Assembly (NCBI RefSeq): GCF_008329525.1
Contig: NZ_NPKQ01000002.1
Coordinates: 372,001-436,000, forward strand
From: Tardiphaga sp. P9-11
GTDB lineage: Bacteria > Pseudomonadota > Alphaproteobacteria > Rhizobiales > Xanthobacteraceae
Length of the DNA stretch: 64,000 nucleotides
Reading direction: 5' to 3'
The notes under the pieces: generated by a model
What the model was told of the DNA's origin: nothing
What the model saw: only the letters and a program-made list of their open reading frames with translations
Database searches by the model: none
Program-made: the position numbers and the translations under genes
Shown: positions 8,281-16,284 of the stretch, in pieces
Layout: the number at the start of each line of letters is the position of its first letter
Position numbering within the stretch: position 1 is the first letter of the stretch

Positions 8281-9834
8281 TTAGCCGGCCTTCGGCGGCG
8301 AGGCTGCGCGCATCATCTCCCGCAATTCGGTCTTCAGCACCTTGCCGTAATTGTTCTTCGGCAGCACATCCAGATAGACATAACGCTTGGGACGCTTGAA
8401 ACGGGCGATATTGGCGAGACAATGCGCGTCGAGCGCAGCATCGTCGGCCGACGCGCCGGACTCCAGCACCACACAAGCGACCACGACCTCGCCCCAGTCC
8501 GGCTCGGGCGCGCCGATGGCCGAGACTTCCCGTACGGCGGGATGCGTCAGCAACGCCTCCTCGACCTCGCGCGGATAGATATTGGTTCCGCCGGAAATGA
8601 TGACGTCCTTGGAGCGGTCGGACAAAGTGAGAAAGCCATCCTCATCCAGCCGGCCGACATCGCCGGTGCGCAGCCAGCCGTCCTTCAACGTCTCGGCATT
8701 GGCCTTGTCGTTGTTCCAGTAGCCGAGCATCACCGCCGGGCCCTTGACTTCGACCTCGCCGGTCTCGCCAACCGGCAAAGGCCCTCCGTCGGCATCGGTG
8801 ATCCTCACCGACATCACGCTCTGCGCCGGACCGACCGATGCGAGGCGTTCGAGATAGCGTGGGTGCCCAGTGTCGGCATGGAAGTCCCGCGGCAGCGAGG
8901 TGATCGTCATCGGCGTTTCACCCTGGCCGTAGATTTGCACGAAGCGCTGGCCCATGGTCGCGATGGCGTCGCGGATATCGGCCAGATACATCGGCCCGCC
9001 GCCATAGACGATGGTGCGCAACCCCTCGCCGCTCTCGCCGCGCTTCTTCGCCGCATCGACGAGGCGCCGCACCATGGTGGGTGCCGCGAACATCGCGACA
9101 TCGCCGAGTTGCTTGCCGAGATCTAGCACTTCGTCGGGCTCAAAGCCCTGGCTCTCCGGCACGACGTGGCGTGCGGCCATGCGGATATGGATGAAATTAT
9201 AGAGACCGGCGCCATGCGAGATCGGCGCGGCATAGAGGATGGCGTCGCGCTGATGCACCTGATCGACATCGGCGAGATAGCACATGGACATCGCCACCAG
9301 ATTGCCATGGCTAAGCATCACGCCTTTCGGCCGGCCGGTGGTGCCGGACGTGTAGAACAGCCAGGCGAGATCGTTGTCGTCGCGAGACAGCGGCACCGCG
9401 GATACCGGTTCACCATGCTGCAATTCGTGAAACGTCTCGCTGTCGATGGACAGCATCTGCATGCCGGTCGGCAGGTCTTCCTCGACCTGGACCAGCGCCG
9501 ACCGGCTGTCGTCATCGACAAAGGCCAGCCTCGCGCCAGCATTATCGCAGATCCATGCGGCCTCGCGGCCATGCAGCTTGGCATTGATGGGGATCACTAC
9601 AGCGCCGATCCACCACACCGCATAAAGACATTCGAAATATTGCGTGGCATTCGACATGAACAGCGCGACGCGGTCGCCGGGCTGAATGCCATAATCGCGC
9701 ATCAATCCCGCGCCGATGGCCGCGGCGCGGCGCGCGAAGGTGGCGTAGTCAGCCTGGACCGTGGTGCCGGTCAGGAGCGCCGGCGCCTGCGGATGCAGGC
9801 GTGCCGACGACGCCAGCCATTGTGCGACATTCAT
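8281..9834 (-). CDS. AMP-forming acyl-CoA synthetase (class I adenylate-forming enzyme)
   Basis: A 517-residue member of the ANL superfamily. The P-loop-like motif YTSGTTGRPKG is at residues 161-171, the A5 region reads IYGQGETPM, the A7 region WLRTGDVGRLDEDGF, and the C-terminal catalytic Lys lies in NYGKVLKTELRE. It activates a carboxylic acid through an acyl-adenylate to acyl-CoA. The substrate is not evident; the locus suggests a short-chain, branched or cyclic acid. It begins 29 bases after the thiolase stop. With the ADP-forming ligase and the CoA-transferase, this operon contains three different ways of forming a CoA thioester. Confidence 0.93.
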   Translation of the reverse strand: MNVAQWLASSARLHPQAPALLTGTTVQADYATFARRAAAIGAGLMRDYGIQPGDRVALFMSNATQYFECLYAVWWIGAVVIPINAKLHGREAAWICDNAGARLAFVDDDSRSALVQVEEDLPTGMQMLSIDSETFHELQHGEPVSAVPLSRDDNDLAWLFYTSGTTGRPKGVMLSHGNLVAMSMCYLADVDQVHQRDAILYAAPISHGAGLYNFIHIRMAARHVVPESQGFEPDEVLDLGKQLGDVAMFAAPTMVRRLVDAAKKRGESGEGLRTIVYGGGPMYLADIRDAIATMGQRFVQIYGQGETPMTITSLPRDFHADTGHPRYLERLASVGPAQSVMSVRITDADGGPLPVGETGEVEVKGPAVMLGYWNNDKANAETLKDGWLRTGDVGRLDEDGFLTLSDRSKDVIISGGTNIYPREVEEALLTHPAVREVSAIGAPEPDWGEVVVACVVLESGASADDAALDAHCLANIARFKRPKRYVYLDVLPKNNYGKVLKTELREMMRAASPPKAG

Positions 9835-9863
9835 TGTACGATCTTCTTGGCGTCGCCCGCGCG

Positions 9864-11033
9864 TTACTTCGCCGGCTCGAGGATGGAGACGTAATTCGCC
9901 ACTGCGGCACCACCCATGTTGAAGATGCCGGCGAGTTTTGCATTTTTGATCTGCATGCCCTCGGGCGCCTGACCCAGCAATTGCATTGCGCTGAGCACAT
10001 GCATGGAGACGCCGGTGGCGCCGATCGGATGGCCCTTCGCCTTGAGACCACCGGACGGATTGACCGGCAGCTTGCCGTCCTTCTGGGTCCAGCCTTCCTT
10101 GATGGCGCGTGCACCCTGCCCGCGCGGCGTCAGGCCCATCGCTTCATATTCGATCAGTTCGGCGACGGTGAAGCAGTCATGGGTTTCGACAAAAGAGAGA
10201 TCGCCAATCTCGACGCCGGCAGATTTCAGCGCCTTCTGCCACGCGACCGTGCAGCCCTCGAACTGAAGGATGTCGCGCTTGGACATCGGCAGGAAATCCT
10301 GCGCATGGCCGGTGGCCTTGATGTTGACCGCCTTGCCCATGGTCTTGGCGGTTTCGGAAGCCGTCAGCACCAATGCCGCGGCGCCGTCCGACACCAGCGA
10401 GCAGTCAGTGCGCTTCAACGGACCGGCGACGAACGGGTTCTTGTCGCTTTCGGAGCGACAAAATTCGAAGCCGACGTCCTTGCGCATCTGCGCATAGGGA
10501 TTGTGGACACCGTTGGCGTGGTTCTTGGCGGCAATCATGGCCAGTGCATCGGACTGGTCGCCGTATTTCTGGAAGTATTTTTGCGCGATGCCGCCGAACA
10601 CGCCGGCGAAGCCCGCAGGCGTCTCGCCGTCTTCCGGCAAATAAGAAGCACGCAGCAGGTTCTTGCCTATTTCAGGTCCGGGCGTGCGGGTCATCTGCTC
10701 GACGCCGACCACGAGAACGATCTTGGCGGCGCCGGCGGCGATCGACTTGATGCCCTGATGCACGGCGGCGGAACCGGTGGCGCAGGCATTCTCGACGCGC
10801 GTGGCGGGCTTGAAGCGCAGCGCCGGATCGGCCTGCAGCACCAGCGACGCGGTAAAGTCCTGCGGCGAGAAGCCGGCGTTGAAATGGCCGAGCACGATTT
10901 CATCGACATCGGCGGCGGAGATGCCCGCATCGGCCATGGCTTCGGTCGCAACGCGAACTACCATGCTCTCGACGGTCTCGGCGTCGAATTTTCCGAACGG
11001 CATATGCGCCCAACCAACGATGCTGGCAGTCAT
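9864..11033 (-). CDS. Thiolase (acetyl-CoA acetyltransferase family)
   Basis: A 389-residue thiolase. In contrast to the paralogue at 4587-5723 it has the nucleophile in VENACATGSAA (C84), and the second active-site region NPSGGLKAKGHPIGATG with the catalytic His. It should cleave a beta-ketoacyl-CoA thiolytically, releasing acetyl-CoA or propionyl-CoA. The start at 11033 (MTASIVGWAHMPFG) is preceded by GGGAGA at a good distance; the frame extends 24 bases further upstream but without family resemblance. It is the first gene of the acyl-CoA operon and lies 49 bases downstream of the KDPG aldolase gene in the same direction, so read-through from the sugar-acid operon is possible. Confidence 0.93.
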   Translation of the reverse strand: MTASIVGWAHMPFGKFDAETVESMVVRVATEAMADAGISAADVDEIVLGHFNAGFSPQDFTASLVLQADPALRFKPATRVENACATGSAAVHQGIKSIAAGAAKIVLVVGVEQMTRTPGPEIGKNLLRASYLPEDGETPAGFAGVFGGIAQKYFQKYGDQSDALAMIAAKNHANGVHNPYAQMRKDVGFEFCRSESDKNPFVAGPLKRTDCSLVSDGAAALVLTASETAKTMGKAVNIKATGHAQDFLPMSKRDILQFEGCTVAWQKALKSAGVEIGDLSFVETHDCFTVAELIEYEAMGLTPRGQGARAIKEGWTQKDGKLPVNPSGGLKAKGHPIGATGVSMHVLSAMQLLGQAPEGMQIKNAKLAGIFNMGGAAVANYVSILEPAK

Positions 11034-11082
11034 GGTCGTCTCCCTGATCGATTTCAAGTATTGGGCCCGTTATAGCCCGGCT

Positions 11083-11745
11083 TCATGGCGCTTGCAGGGT
11101 TTTCATGGTCCGCGCGCACATGGCCGTTATGCCTGCCCAGTCGCCGGAACGTACCATTGACGATGGACAGATCCAGGAACCGCCGACCGCCAGAACCATT
11201 GACTCGTTGAGCCAGCTCGCCGCATTGGCCTCGCCAATGCCACCCGTGGGGCAGAATTTCACGTCAGGAAATGGCCCCGCCCAGGCGCGCAGCATCGCGA
11301 TGCCGCCTGCCTGTTCTGCGGGGAAGAATTTCAGAGTGTCAAAACCGCGTTCGCGCGCGAGCATCAGTTCCGATGCGGTGGCGACGCCCGGCAAGAACGG
11401 CAGATCGCTGGACGCTGCGATATCCAGCAATTCGCGCGTCGCGCCGGGACTGACCGTGAAGCGCGCCCCGATGGCATAGGCCTTCTGGAAATCCGCCGGC
11501 GTAAGCACCGTGCCGATGCCAACAATGGCCTCCGGCACCTCGGCGATGACGGCTTTCGCCGCCTCCACCGCGGCCTCGGTGCGCAAGGTGATTTCCAGCG
11601 TGCGGATACCGCCGGCGACCAACGCACGCGCAAGCGGCACGGCATCGGCAACACGTTCGATCGTGAGCACGGGAACGACGAATGCTGCCTTCAGCAGCTT
11701 TCGCAGATAATCCTGACGCTGACCGGTATCGAGAGGCCTGTTCAT
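11083..11745 (-). CDS. eda: 2-dehydro-3-deoxy-phosphogluconate (KDPG) aldolase
   Basis: A 220-residue class I aldolase that cleaves KDPG (or KDPGal) to pyruvate and glyceraldehyde 3-phosphate. The catalytic acid/base E51 lies in LEITLRTEA and the Schiff-base Lys, K139, in TLKFFPAEQAGG. Phosphate-binding glycines are seen in CPTGGIGEAN. The start at 11745 overlaps the kinase stop by 4 bases (ATGA), so kinase and aldolase are translationally coupled and form the last two steps of the sugar-acid route. DgoA-type enzymes for KDPGal belong to the same family, so glucose- and galactose-type substrates cannot be told apart. Confidence 0.95.
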   Translation of the reverse strand: MNRPLDTGQRQDYLRKLLKAAFVVPVLTIERVADAVPLARALVAGGIRTLEITLRTEAAVEAAKAVIAEVPEAIVGIGTVLTPADFQKAYAIGARFTVSPGATRELLDIAASSDLPFLPGVATASELMLARERGFDTLKFFPAEQAGGIAMLRAWAGPFPDVKFCPTGGIGEANAASWLNESMVLAVGGSWICPSSMVRSGDWAGITAMCARTMKTLQAP

Positions 11746-12680
11746 GCGGATGGTCCTCTCATGAGGGTGTCGAACGCGATCATATCGGGCATCGCCTCGC
11801 ACGGGATGATAGCGCCGGGATGGCAGACGACCGTCCCGGCGAGATAGTGACCTGCCTTTGCGGCGGCGACAGGCTGAGCGCCACTCAGACGTGCGTGCAG
11901 ATAGGCAGCGGCAAAACTGTCGCCGGCCGCCGTGGTATCGACCACCGCGCCACTGACCGGCTCGGCCTCGACACGCCTCGACTGGCCATCGTGCCGTATG
12001 ATGCTCGCGGGGGTATCGAGTTTGAGCACCACCTCATCTGCGTCGATACGCAAGAGCAGCTTTTCCTCGGCCTCGCCCGGATAGAGCGGCAACAAGTCCT
12101 CGACCGAGGCCAGAACGATATCGGAGACCACAAAAGCATCCTGAAACGCGACGCGCGCCAGATCGAGATCGGGCCAACCGCGGGCGCGGAAATTGGTATC
12201 GAAGGCGACGCGGACACCTGCGCCGCGCGCATGTTGAAGCGCCGCAATCAGGCGGTCACGGCCCGCCACGTCGAACAGCGACAGCGTGATGGCCGAGAGA
12301 TAGATCAGGTCGTAGTCCGCGAGCGCCGACAGCAGCGCGTCGGTCTCGGGTAGACTTAGCAAGCTGCGAACAGCTGACGCATCGCGCCAGTGATAGAAGC
12401 GGCGCTCGCCCGCCTCATTGGTCTCGATCATATACAAACCGGGCAGCCTGCCCTTGATGCGCATCACACGTGCAGTGCTGATGCCCTCGGCCTGCCAGCC
12501 GGCAATCATCTCGTCGCTGAGCGGATCGTCACCGAGCGCGGTGACATAATCGACCTTCGCGCCAAGCCGGGCGAGATAGACCGCAGTATTCAACGTGTCG
12601 CCGCCAAAGGACCGCGTCAGGTGCCCACCCGGCATCTGACGCAGTTCGATCATGCATTCGCCGATGCTGGCGATCCGCAT
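11742..12680 (-). CDS. kdgK: 2-dehydro-3-deoxygluconokinase (PfkB family sugar kinase)
   Basis: A 312-residue PfkB/ribokinase-family kinase that phosphorylates 2-keto-3-deoxygluconate (or its galacto epimer) on O6. The sugar-binding GGDTLNTAVYLARLG is at about 27-41, and the C-terminal PfkB signature DTTAAGDSFAAAYL contains the catalytic base D254. The start at 12680 gives the conserved MRIASIGECMIEL; the frame extends a dozen codons further into the preceding gene without similarity. It lies 7 bases after the DenD-like gene and overlaps eda. Kinase next to aldolase is the strongest evidence for the KDG assignment within the broad PfkB family. Confidence 0.9.
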   Translation of the reverse strand: MRIASIGECMIELRQMPGGHLTRSFGGDTLNTAVYLARLGAKVDYVTALGDDPLSDEMIAGWQAEGISTARVMRIKGRLPGLYMIETNEAGERRFYHWRDASAVRSLLSLPETDALLSALADYDLIYLSAITLSLFDVAGRDRLIAALQHARGAGVRVAFDTNFRARGWPDLDLARVAFQDAFVVSDIVLASVEDLLPLYPGEAEEKLLLRIDADEVVLKLDTPASIIRHDGQSRRVEAEPVSGAVVDTTAAGDSFAAAYLHARLSGAQPVAAAKAGHYLAGTVVCHPGAIIPCEAMPDMIAFDTLMRGPSA

Positions 12681-12687
12681 GTTGGCC

Positions 12688-13674
12688 TCAATCGACGAAC
12701 TTGCCGCCGAGTTCATCCTCGATATGGATGCGGATGATGTCGTCGAAGGTTTTCTCGGCGGTGGTGAAGCCGAGCTTCAGTGCGCGTGCGGTGTCGAAAT
12801 CACGCGGCCAGCCGGAGACAATTCCGGTGATGACCGGATCGGTCTCGCGCTTGATACGAGCGACAACGTTCTTGCCGGCCACGCGATCCAGTGCGGCGAT
12901 CTGCTCACCGACGGTCACCGACATGCCGGGCATGCTGAGATTACGGCGGGGGCCCATCGCCTGAAGGTCCATGGTGCCAGCGTGGACGAGGAAGCCGACG
13001 GCGGAGCGCGGCGATGCGTGCCAGTGGCGGACATCCTCGGACACCGGCAGGATCGCTTCCTTACCGGCCAGCGGCTCGCGGATGATGTTGGAGAAGAAAC
13101 CGGAGGCGGCCTTGTTCGGTGCGCCCGGACGGACGCATATGGTCGGCAGGCGGATGCCAATGCCGTCCAGGAAACCCTTGCGGGTGTAGTCGGCGATCAG
13201 CATTTCGCAGATCGACTTCTGGGTGCCATAGGAGGTCAGCGGCGTGTGGATGAACTCGTCGCCGATCTTGTCGGGGAACGGCGCGCCGAATACCGCGATG
13301 GACGAGGTGAAGACCAGCCGCGGCTTGTAGCCGCCACCGATGGCCCGGATAGCATCGATCAGGTAGCGGGTGCCGTCGAGATTGATGCGATAGCCCTTGT
13401 CGAAATCGGCCTCCGCCTCCCCTGACACGATGGCGGCGAGATGGAAGATCACCTCCGGTTTGTGGGCAACCAGCGGCGCAGCCGTCTTTGGATCGGCGAA
13501 GTCCGACGTCACCAGTTCGATCGGGATCGACGCACCCGCGGGCTTTGCCGGCGCCACCACATCCTGCAGAGTCATGCGGGTGATGGCGCGATTGCCGAGA
13601 CGGCCGTCGCGAACCAGTTTCTCTGTGAGCTTGCGGCCAACCATGCCGGCGGCGCCGAGAATGAGGATGTGCAA
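12688..13674 (-). CDS. denD: DenD-like NAD-dependent epimerase/dehydrogenase (extended SDR)
   Basis: A 328-residue extended short-chain dehydrogenase with NAD-binding ILGAAGMVGRKL (residues 5-16), FHLAAIVSGEAEADFDKGYR, a catalytic Ser in VFTSSIAVFGAP and SYGTQKSICEM providing Tyr-xxx-Lys. The sequence resembles D-erythronate dehydrogenase DenD. The usual DenD partners (OtnK, OtnC, OtnI) are absent and KDG-pathway genes surround it, so the substrate may be a different sugar or sugar acid. The preferred start is a TTG at 13674, with AAGGAA upstream and the family N-terminus LHILILGAAG. The longer ATG start at 13713 begins inside a repeat element and adds a basic tail foreign to the family. Confidence 0.8.
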   Translation of the reverse strand: MHILILGAAGMVGRKLTEKLVRDGRLGNRAITRMTLQDVVAPAKPAGASIPIELVTSDFADPKTAAPLVAHKPEVIFHLAAIVSGEAEADFDKGYRINLDGTRYLIDAIRAIGGGYKPRLVFTSSIAVFGAPFPDKIGDEFIHTPLTSYGTQKSICEMLIADYTRKGFLDGIGIRLPTICVRPGAPNKAASGFFSNIIREPLAGKEAILPVSEDVRHWHASPRSAVGFLVHAGTMDLQAMGPRRNLSMPGMSVTVGEQIAALDRVAGKNVVARIKRETDPVITGIVSGWPRDFDTARALKLGFTTAEKTFDDIIRIHIEDELGGKFVD

Positions 13675-13708
13675 GGGAGGTTTCCTTTTCTTGATTGGTT
13701 TCTCACTC

Positions 13709-13826
13709 GTCATTCCGGGGCGTGCGTCGCACTTACGGCGCGCGACCCCGGAATCCCGGAGTGGTGATGAACATGTCGGGATTCCGGGTTCGCCCGCGGC
13801 TGGCGCCGCGTTCGCCCCGGAATGAC
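13709..13826. repeat. Intergenic repeat element with 14-bp terminal inverted repeats
   Basis: GTCATTCCGGGGCG at 13709-13722 is matched by its exact reverse complement CGCCCCGGAATGAC at 13813-13826. The interior contains further copies of CCGGAATCCCGG-like and GGGATTCCGGG-like words, so the transcript can fold into a long cruciform. It lies between two genes of one operon (permease and DenD-like). This is the style of dispersed palindromic elements common in Bradyrhizobiaceae genomes; copy number cannot be seen here. Confidence 0.8.
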
Positions 13827-13833
13827 CAAGAGG

Positions 13834-14751
13834 TCACTCCTTCACCGCGCCCGTCATCGCCGATACATAGTGCTCGACGAAGAACGCATACAGGATCACC
13901 AGCGGCAGCGAGCCGACCAGCGCGCCGGCCATCAGCGAGCCCCATTTGTAGATGTCGCCGTCAACGAATTCGTTGACGATGGCCACCGGCACGGTCTTGT
14001 TCTGGGTCGATTGCAGGAAGGTCAGCGCATAGATGAACTCGTTCCAGCACAAAGTGAACGAGAAGATGAAGGCCGAGATCAGGCCGGGCACCGCCAGCGG
14101 GATAATGATCTTGACCAGGATCTGCCAGCGCGAGGCGCCGTCGATCAGCGCGCACTCTTCGAGCTCGAACGGAATGGTCTTGAAATAGCCCATCAGGAGC
14201 CAGGTCGAGAACGGGATCAGCAGCGTCGGATAGACCAGGATCAGCGATAGCGGCGAGTCGAACAGGCCGTAGGCCTGGATGACCGATGCCAGCGGGATGA
14301 ACAGGATCGACGGTGGCACGAGATAGGCCATGAAAATCAACGCGCCGACCGTCTGCGCCCCACGAAACCGCAGCCGCACGATAGCATAGGCGGCGAGCAC
14401 GCTGGCGATGATCGACAGCAGCGTCGACGCTGCGGCTACGTACATAGTGTTCCAGAGCCACTGCGGATAGTTGGTTTCGAACAGCAGCTTTTGGATGTGT
14501 TTGAAGGTCGGCTTGATCACCCAGAACGGATTGAACCGCTCCATGTCGATCAGCTGCTCATCCGGTTTGATCGAGGTCAGCGCCATCCAGTAGAACGGAA
14601 ACAGCAGGATCACGACGATGATGAACAGCGGGATGTAGAGCGTGACGATGCGCCTCGGCAGCGACTCCAGATAAGCCATGCCCTCGCTATGATCGTCTTT
14701 CTCGACGGTCGGCGCGACGGCAGTACGGTGATCGACGGCGTGATCAGTCAT
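13834..14751 (-). CDS. Carbohydrate ABC transporter permease (MalG/UgpE type)
   Basis: A 305-residue inner-membrane permease with six predicted helices. The N-terminal helix is IPLFIIVVILLFPFYWMAL, and the cytoplasmic EAA loop that contacts the ATPase reads EECALIDGASRWQILVKI. It pairs with the MalF-like permease, whose stop codon lies within its first codons (8-base overlap), and with the binding protein and ATPase upstream. The importer probably takes up a sugar or sugar acid that feeds the dehydratase/KDG enzymes of the locus. The 30-residue polar N-terminal extension before the first helix is common in rhizobial homologues. Confidence 0.92.
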   Translation of the reverse strand: MTDHAVDHRTAVAPTVEKDDHSEGMAYLESLPRRIVTLYIPLFIIVVILLFPFYWMALTSIKPDEQLIDMERFNPFWVIKPTFKHIQKLLFETNYPQWLWNTMYVAAASTLLSIIASVLAAYAIVRLRFRGAQTVGALIFMAYLVPPSILFIPLASVIQAYGLFDSPLSLILVYPTLLIPFSTWLLMGYFKTIPFELEECALIDGASRWQILVKIIIPLAVPGLISAFIFSFTLCWNEFIYALTFLQSTQNKTVPVAIVNEFVDGDIYKWGSLMAGALVGSLPLVILYAFFVEHYVSAMTGAVKE

Positions 14752-15703
14752 TGTCAGTGCCTTGCTGCCACTTGCGGCGTTGCATGCCGAACCAGGAAAT
14801 GGCGATGGCCGCCAGAAGGAACGGGATCATGGCGGTGGCGATGGCGGCGCCCTCGCCGAGCCGACCCGAAAGAATGCCGCGCTGATAGCTCAGCGTCGCC
14901 ATCAGATGCGTTGCATTCACCGGACCGCCGCGAGTCAGCGCCCAGATCAGCTGGAAGTCGGTGAACGTAAACAGCACCGAGAAGGTCATGACGACCGCGA
15001 TGATTGGCGTCAGCAGCGGATAGGTGATAAAGCGGAAGCGCTGCCACGAGGTGGCGCCATCCAGCGTCGCCGCTTCATAGAGCGACGGTGACACCGTCTG
15101 CAGGCCCGCCAGCAACGTAATCGCCACAAACGGCACGCCGCGCCAGATATTGGCGAAGATCACGCTCCCTCGTGCCCAGTTGCTGTCACCCAAGAAATTA
15201 ATGTTGTGATCGATCAGACCCATTTTGATCAGCGACCACGAGATGATCGAGAACTGCGAGTCGTAGATCCACCAGAAGGCGATGGCTGAGAGCACCGTCG
15301 GCACGATGAACGGGATCAGCACGGCGGCGCGGATCAGCGCCTTGAACGGCATATGCCGGTTCAAGAGCAGCGCCAGATAGAGGCCAACGGCGAATTTGAT
15401 GGCCGAGGCGACGATCGTATAGAGCAGCGTATTGAACACCGAGAGCCAGAAGATGGAATCGTCGCGAAGCCACTCATAGTTCTCGAGGCCGACGAAGACG
15501 CCGCCGCGGCCGATGCGGTCGTCGGTGAAGCTCATCCAGACGCCGAGAAACAGCGGATAAGCGAGAAACAAAATCAGGAAGGCCGCAGCCGGCAACATGA
15601 ACCACATGGCGAGCCAGTTGCGGTTTATCCGCAGCCGGTCCCAGGCCGAGGATCTGGGGATCACTTTCCCCGCCCCCGGCATCGATGTCTGGATCGTGGT
15701 CAT
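14744..15703 (-). CDS. Carbohydrate ABC transporter permease (MalF/UgpA type)
   Basis: A 319-residue inner-membrane permease. The first helix (WLAMWFMLPAAAFLILFLAY) is followed by a periplasmic loop and five more hydrophobic segments. The EAA motif reads YEAATLDGATSWQRFRFIT near residue 220, and the protein ends with a short basic tail. It forms the heterodimeric channel with the downstream permease, with which it overlaps by 8 bases. A 70-base gap separates it from the RidA gene upstream. The substrate is not determined by the permease sequence. Confidence 0.92.
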   Translation of the reverse strand: MTTIQTSMPGAGKVIPRSSAWDRLRINRNWLAMWFMLPAAAFLILFLAYPLFLGVWMSFTDDRIGRGGVFVGLENYEWLRDDSIFWLSVFNTLLYTIVASAIKFAVGLYLALLLNRHMPFKALIRAAVLIPFIVPTVLSAIAFWWIYDSQFSIISWSLIKMGLIDHNINFLGDSNWARGSVIFANIWRGVPFVAITLLAGLQTVSPSLYEAATLDGATSWQRFRFITYPLLTPIIAVVMTFSVLFTFTDFQLIWALTRGGPVNATHLMATLSYQRGILSGRLGEGAAIATAMIPFLLAAIAISWFGMQRRKWQQGTDND

Positions 15704-15773
15704 TACAAAATAGCTCCAGTCGGATGTCGGCTTCGGTCTGATGTCGTGCAGTCAGTCATGCGTCACTATCCGG

Positions 15774-16202
15774 TTACGGCAGGATCGCTTCGCCCTCGAT
15801 CTCGACACGAGCGTGCGGATCGATCAGTGCGGAAACTTGTACCAGCGTCATCGCCGGAAAATGCTTGCCCAGCGTCGCAGCCCAGGCTTCGCCGATGGCA
15901 GCGCCGGACGTCTTGAATGCGTTGATGTCGGTGACATAGGCGCGCAGCATCACGATCTGTCTGGGTTCGCCGCCAGCCGCCTTCAGCACGGTGACGAGAT
16001 TTTCCATCGCGTAACGCCACTGCGTCCCGAAGTCGGATCCCTCAGCAACCTCGCCCTGCCCGTTCTCCTTGCCGAGCTGACCGGAGATGCGGACGCTCCG
16101 CGTACCACCCGCCACCACCGCATGCGTGAAACCGCGCGGCCGCGCCCAGCCTTCCGGAAGAACTGTCTTGTAGTCGATCTCAGGCATTCCCATTCCCATC
16201 AT
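15774..16202 (-). CDS. RidA/YjgF-family protein
   Basis: A 142-residue RidA-family protein. These trimeric enzymes hydrolyse reactive enamine/imine intermediates or act as related deaminases. The fold is recognised from AVVAGGTRSVRISGQLG, QWRYAMENLVTVLKAAGG, VMLRAYVTDINAFK and a C-terminal EIEGEAILP. The Arg of the active-site region (MLRAYVTD) is present. The start at 16202 has AAGG eight bases upstream; further ATGs at 16199, 16193 and 16187 are possible. It sits inside the ABC transporter operon between binding protein and permeases. Related RidA genes are often found beside sugar-acid and amino-acid catabolic genes, where their precise role is unknown. Confidence 0.88.
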   Translation of the reverse strand: MMGMGMPEIDYKTVLPEGWARPRGFTHAVVAGGTRSVRISGQLGKENGQGEVAEGSDFGTQWRYAMENLVTVLKAAGGEPRQIVMLRAYVTDINAFKTSGAAIGEAWAATLGKHFPAMTLVQVSALIDPHARVEIEGEAILP

Positions 16203-16249
16203 TCAGGCAGCCTTTTGTGAAACGAGATTCATGGCTGCTCCGGAGAGTT

Positions 16250-16275
16250 GCCGGCGCGGGTCGCTCCGCGCCGGC
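16250..16275 (-). promoter_or_regulatory. Stem-loop after the binding-protein gene, probable mRNA-stabilising or attenuating element
   Basis: GCCGGCGCGG and its complement CCGCGCCGGC form a 10-bp stem around a 6-base loop, 10 bases downstream of the binding-protein stop. No U-tract follows in the direction of transcription. Such a position in ABC operons usually protects the binding-protein mRNA from 3' decay and lowers expression of the downstream permeases. Confidence 0.55.
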
Positions 16276-16284
16276 AGGTCATCC

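Noticed and set aside
8135-8476. N-terminal extension of the CaiB/BaiF transferase
   Set aside because: It overlaps the preceding ligase gene, has no family similarity, and a TTG with a ribosome site at 8134 gives the family N-terminus.
13709-13826. Repeat-rich intergenic DNA as a CRISPR array
   Set aside because: The repeats are inverted arms of one palindromic unit, not regularly spaced direct repeats with unique spacers, and there are no cas genes.
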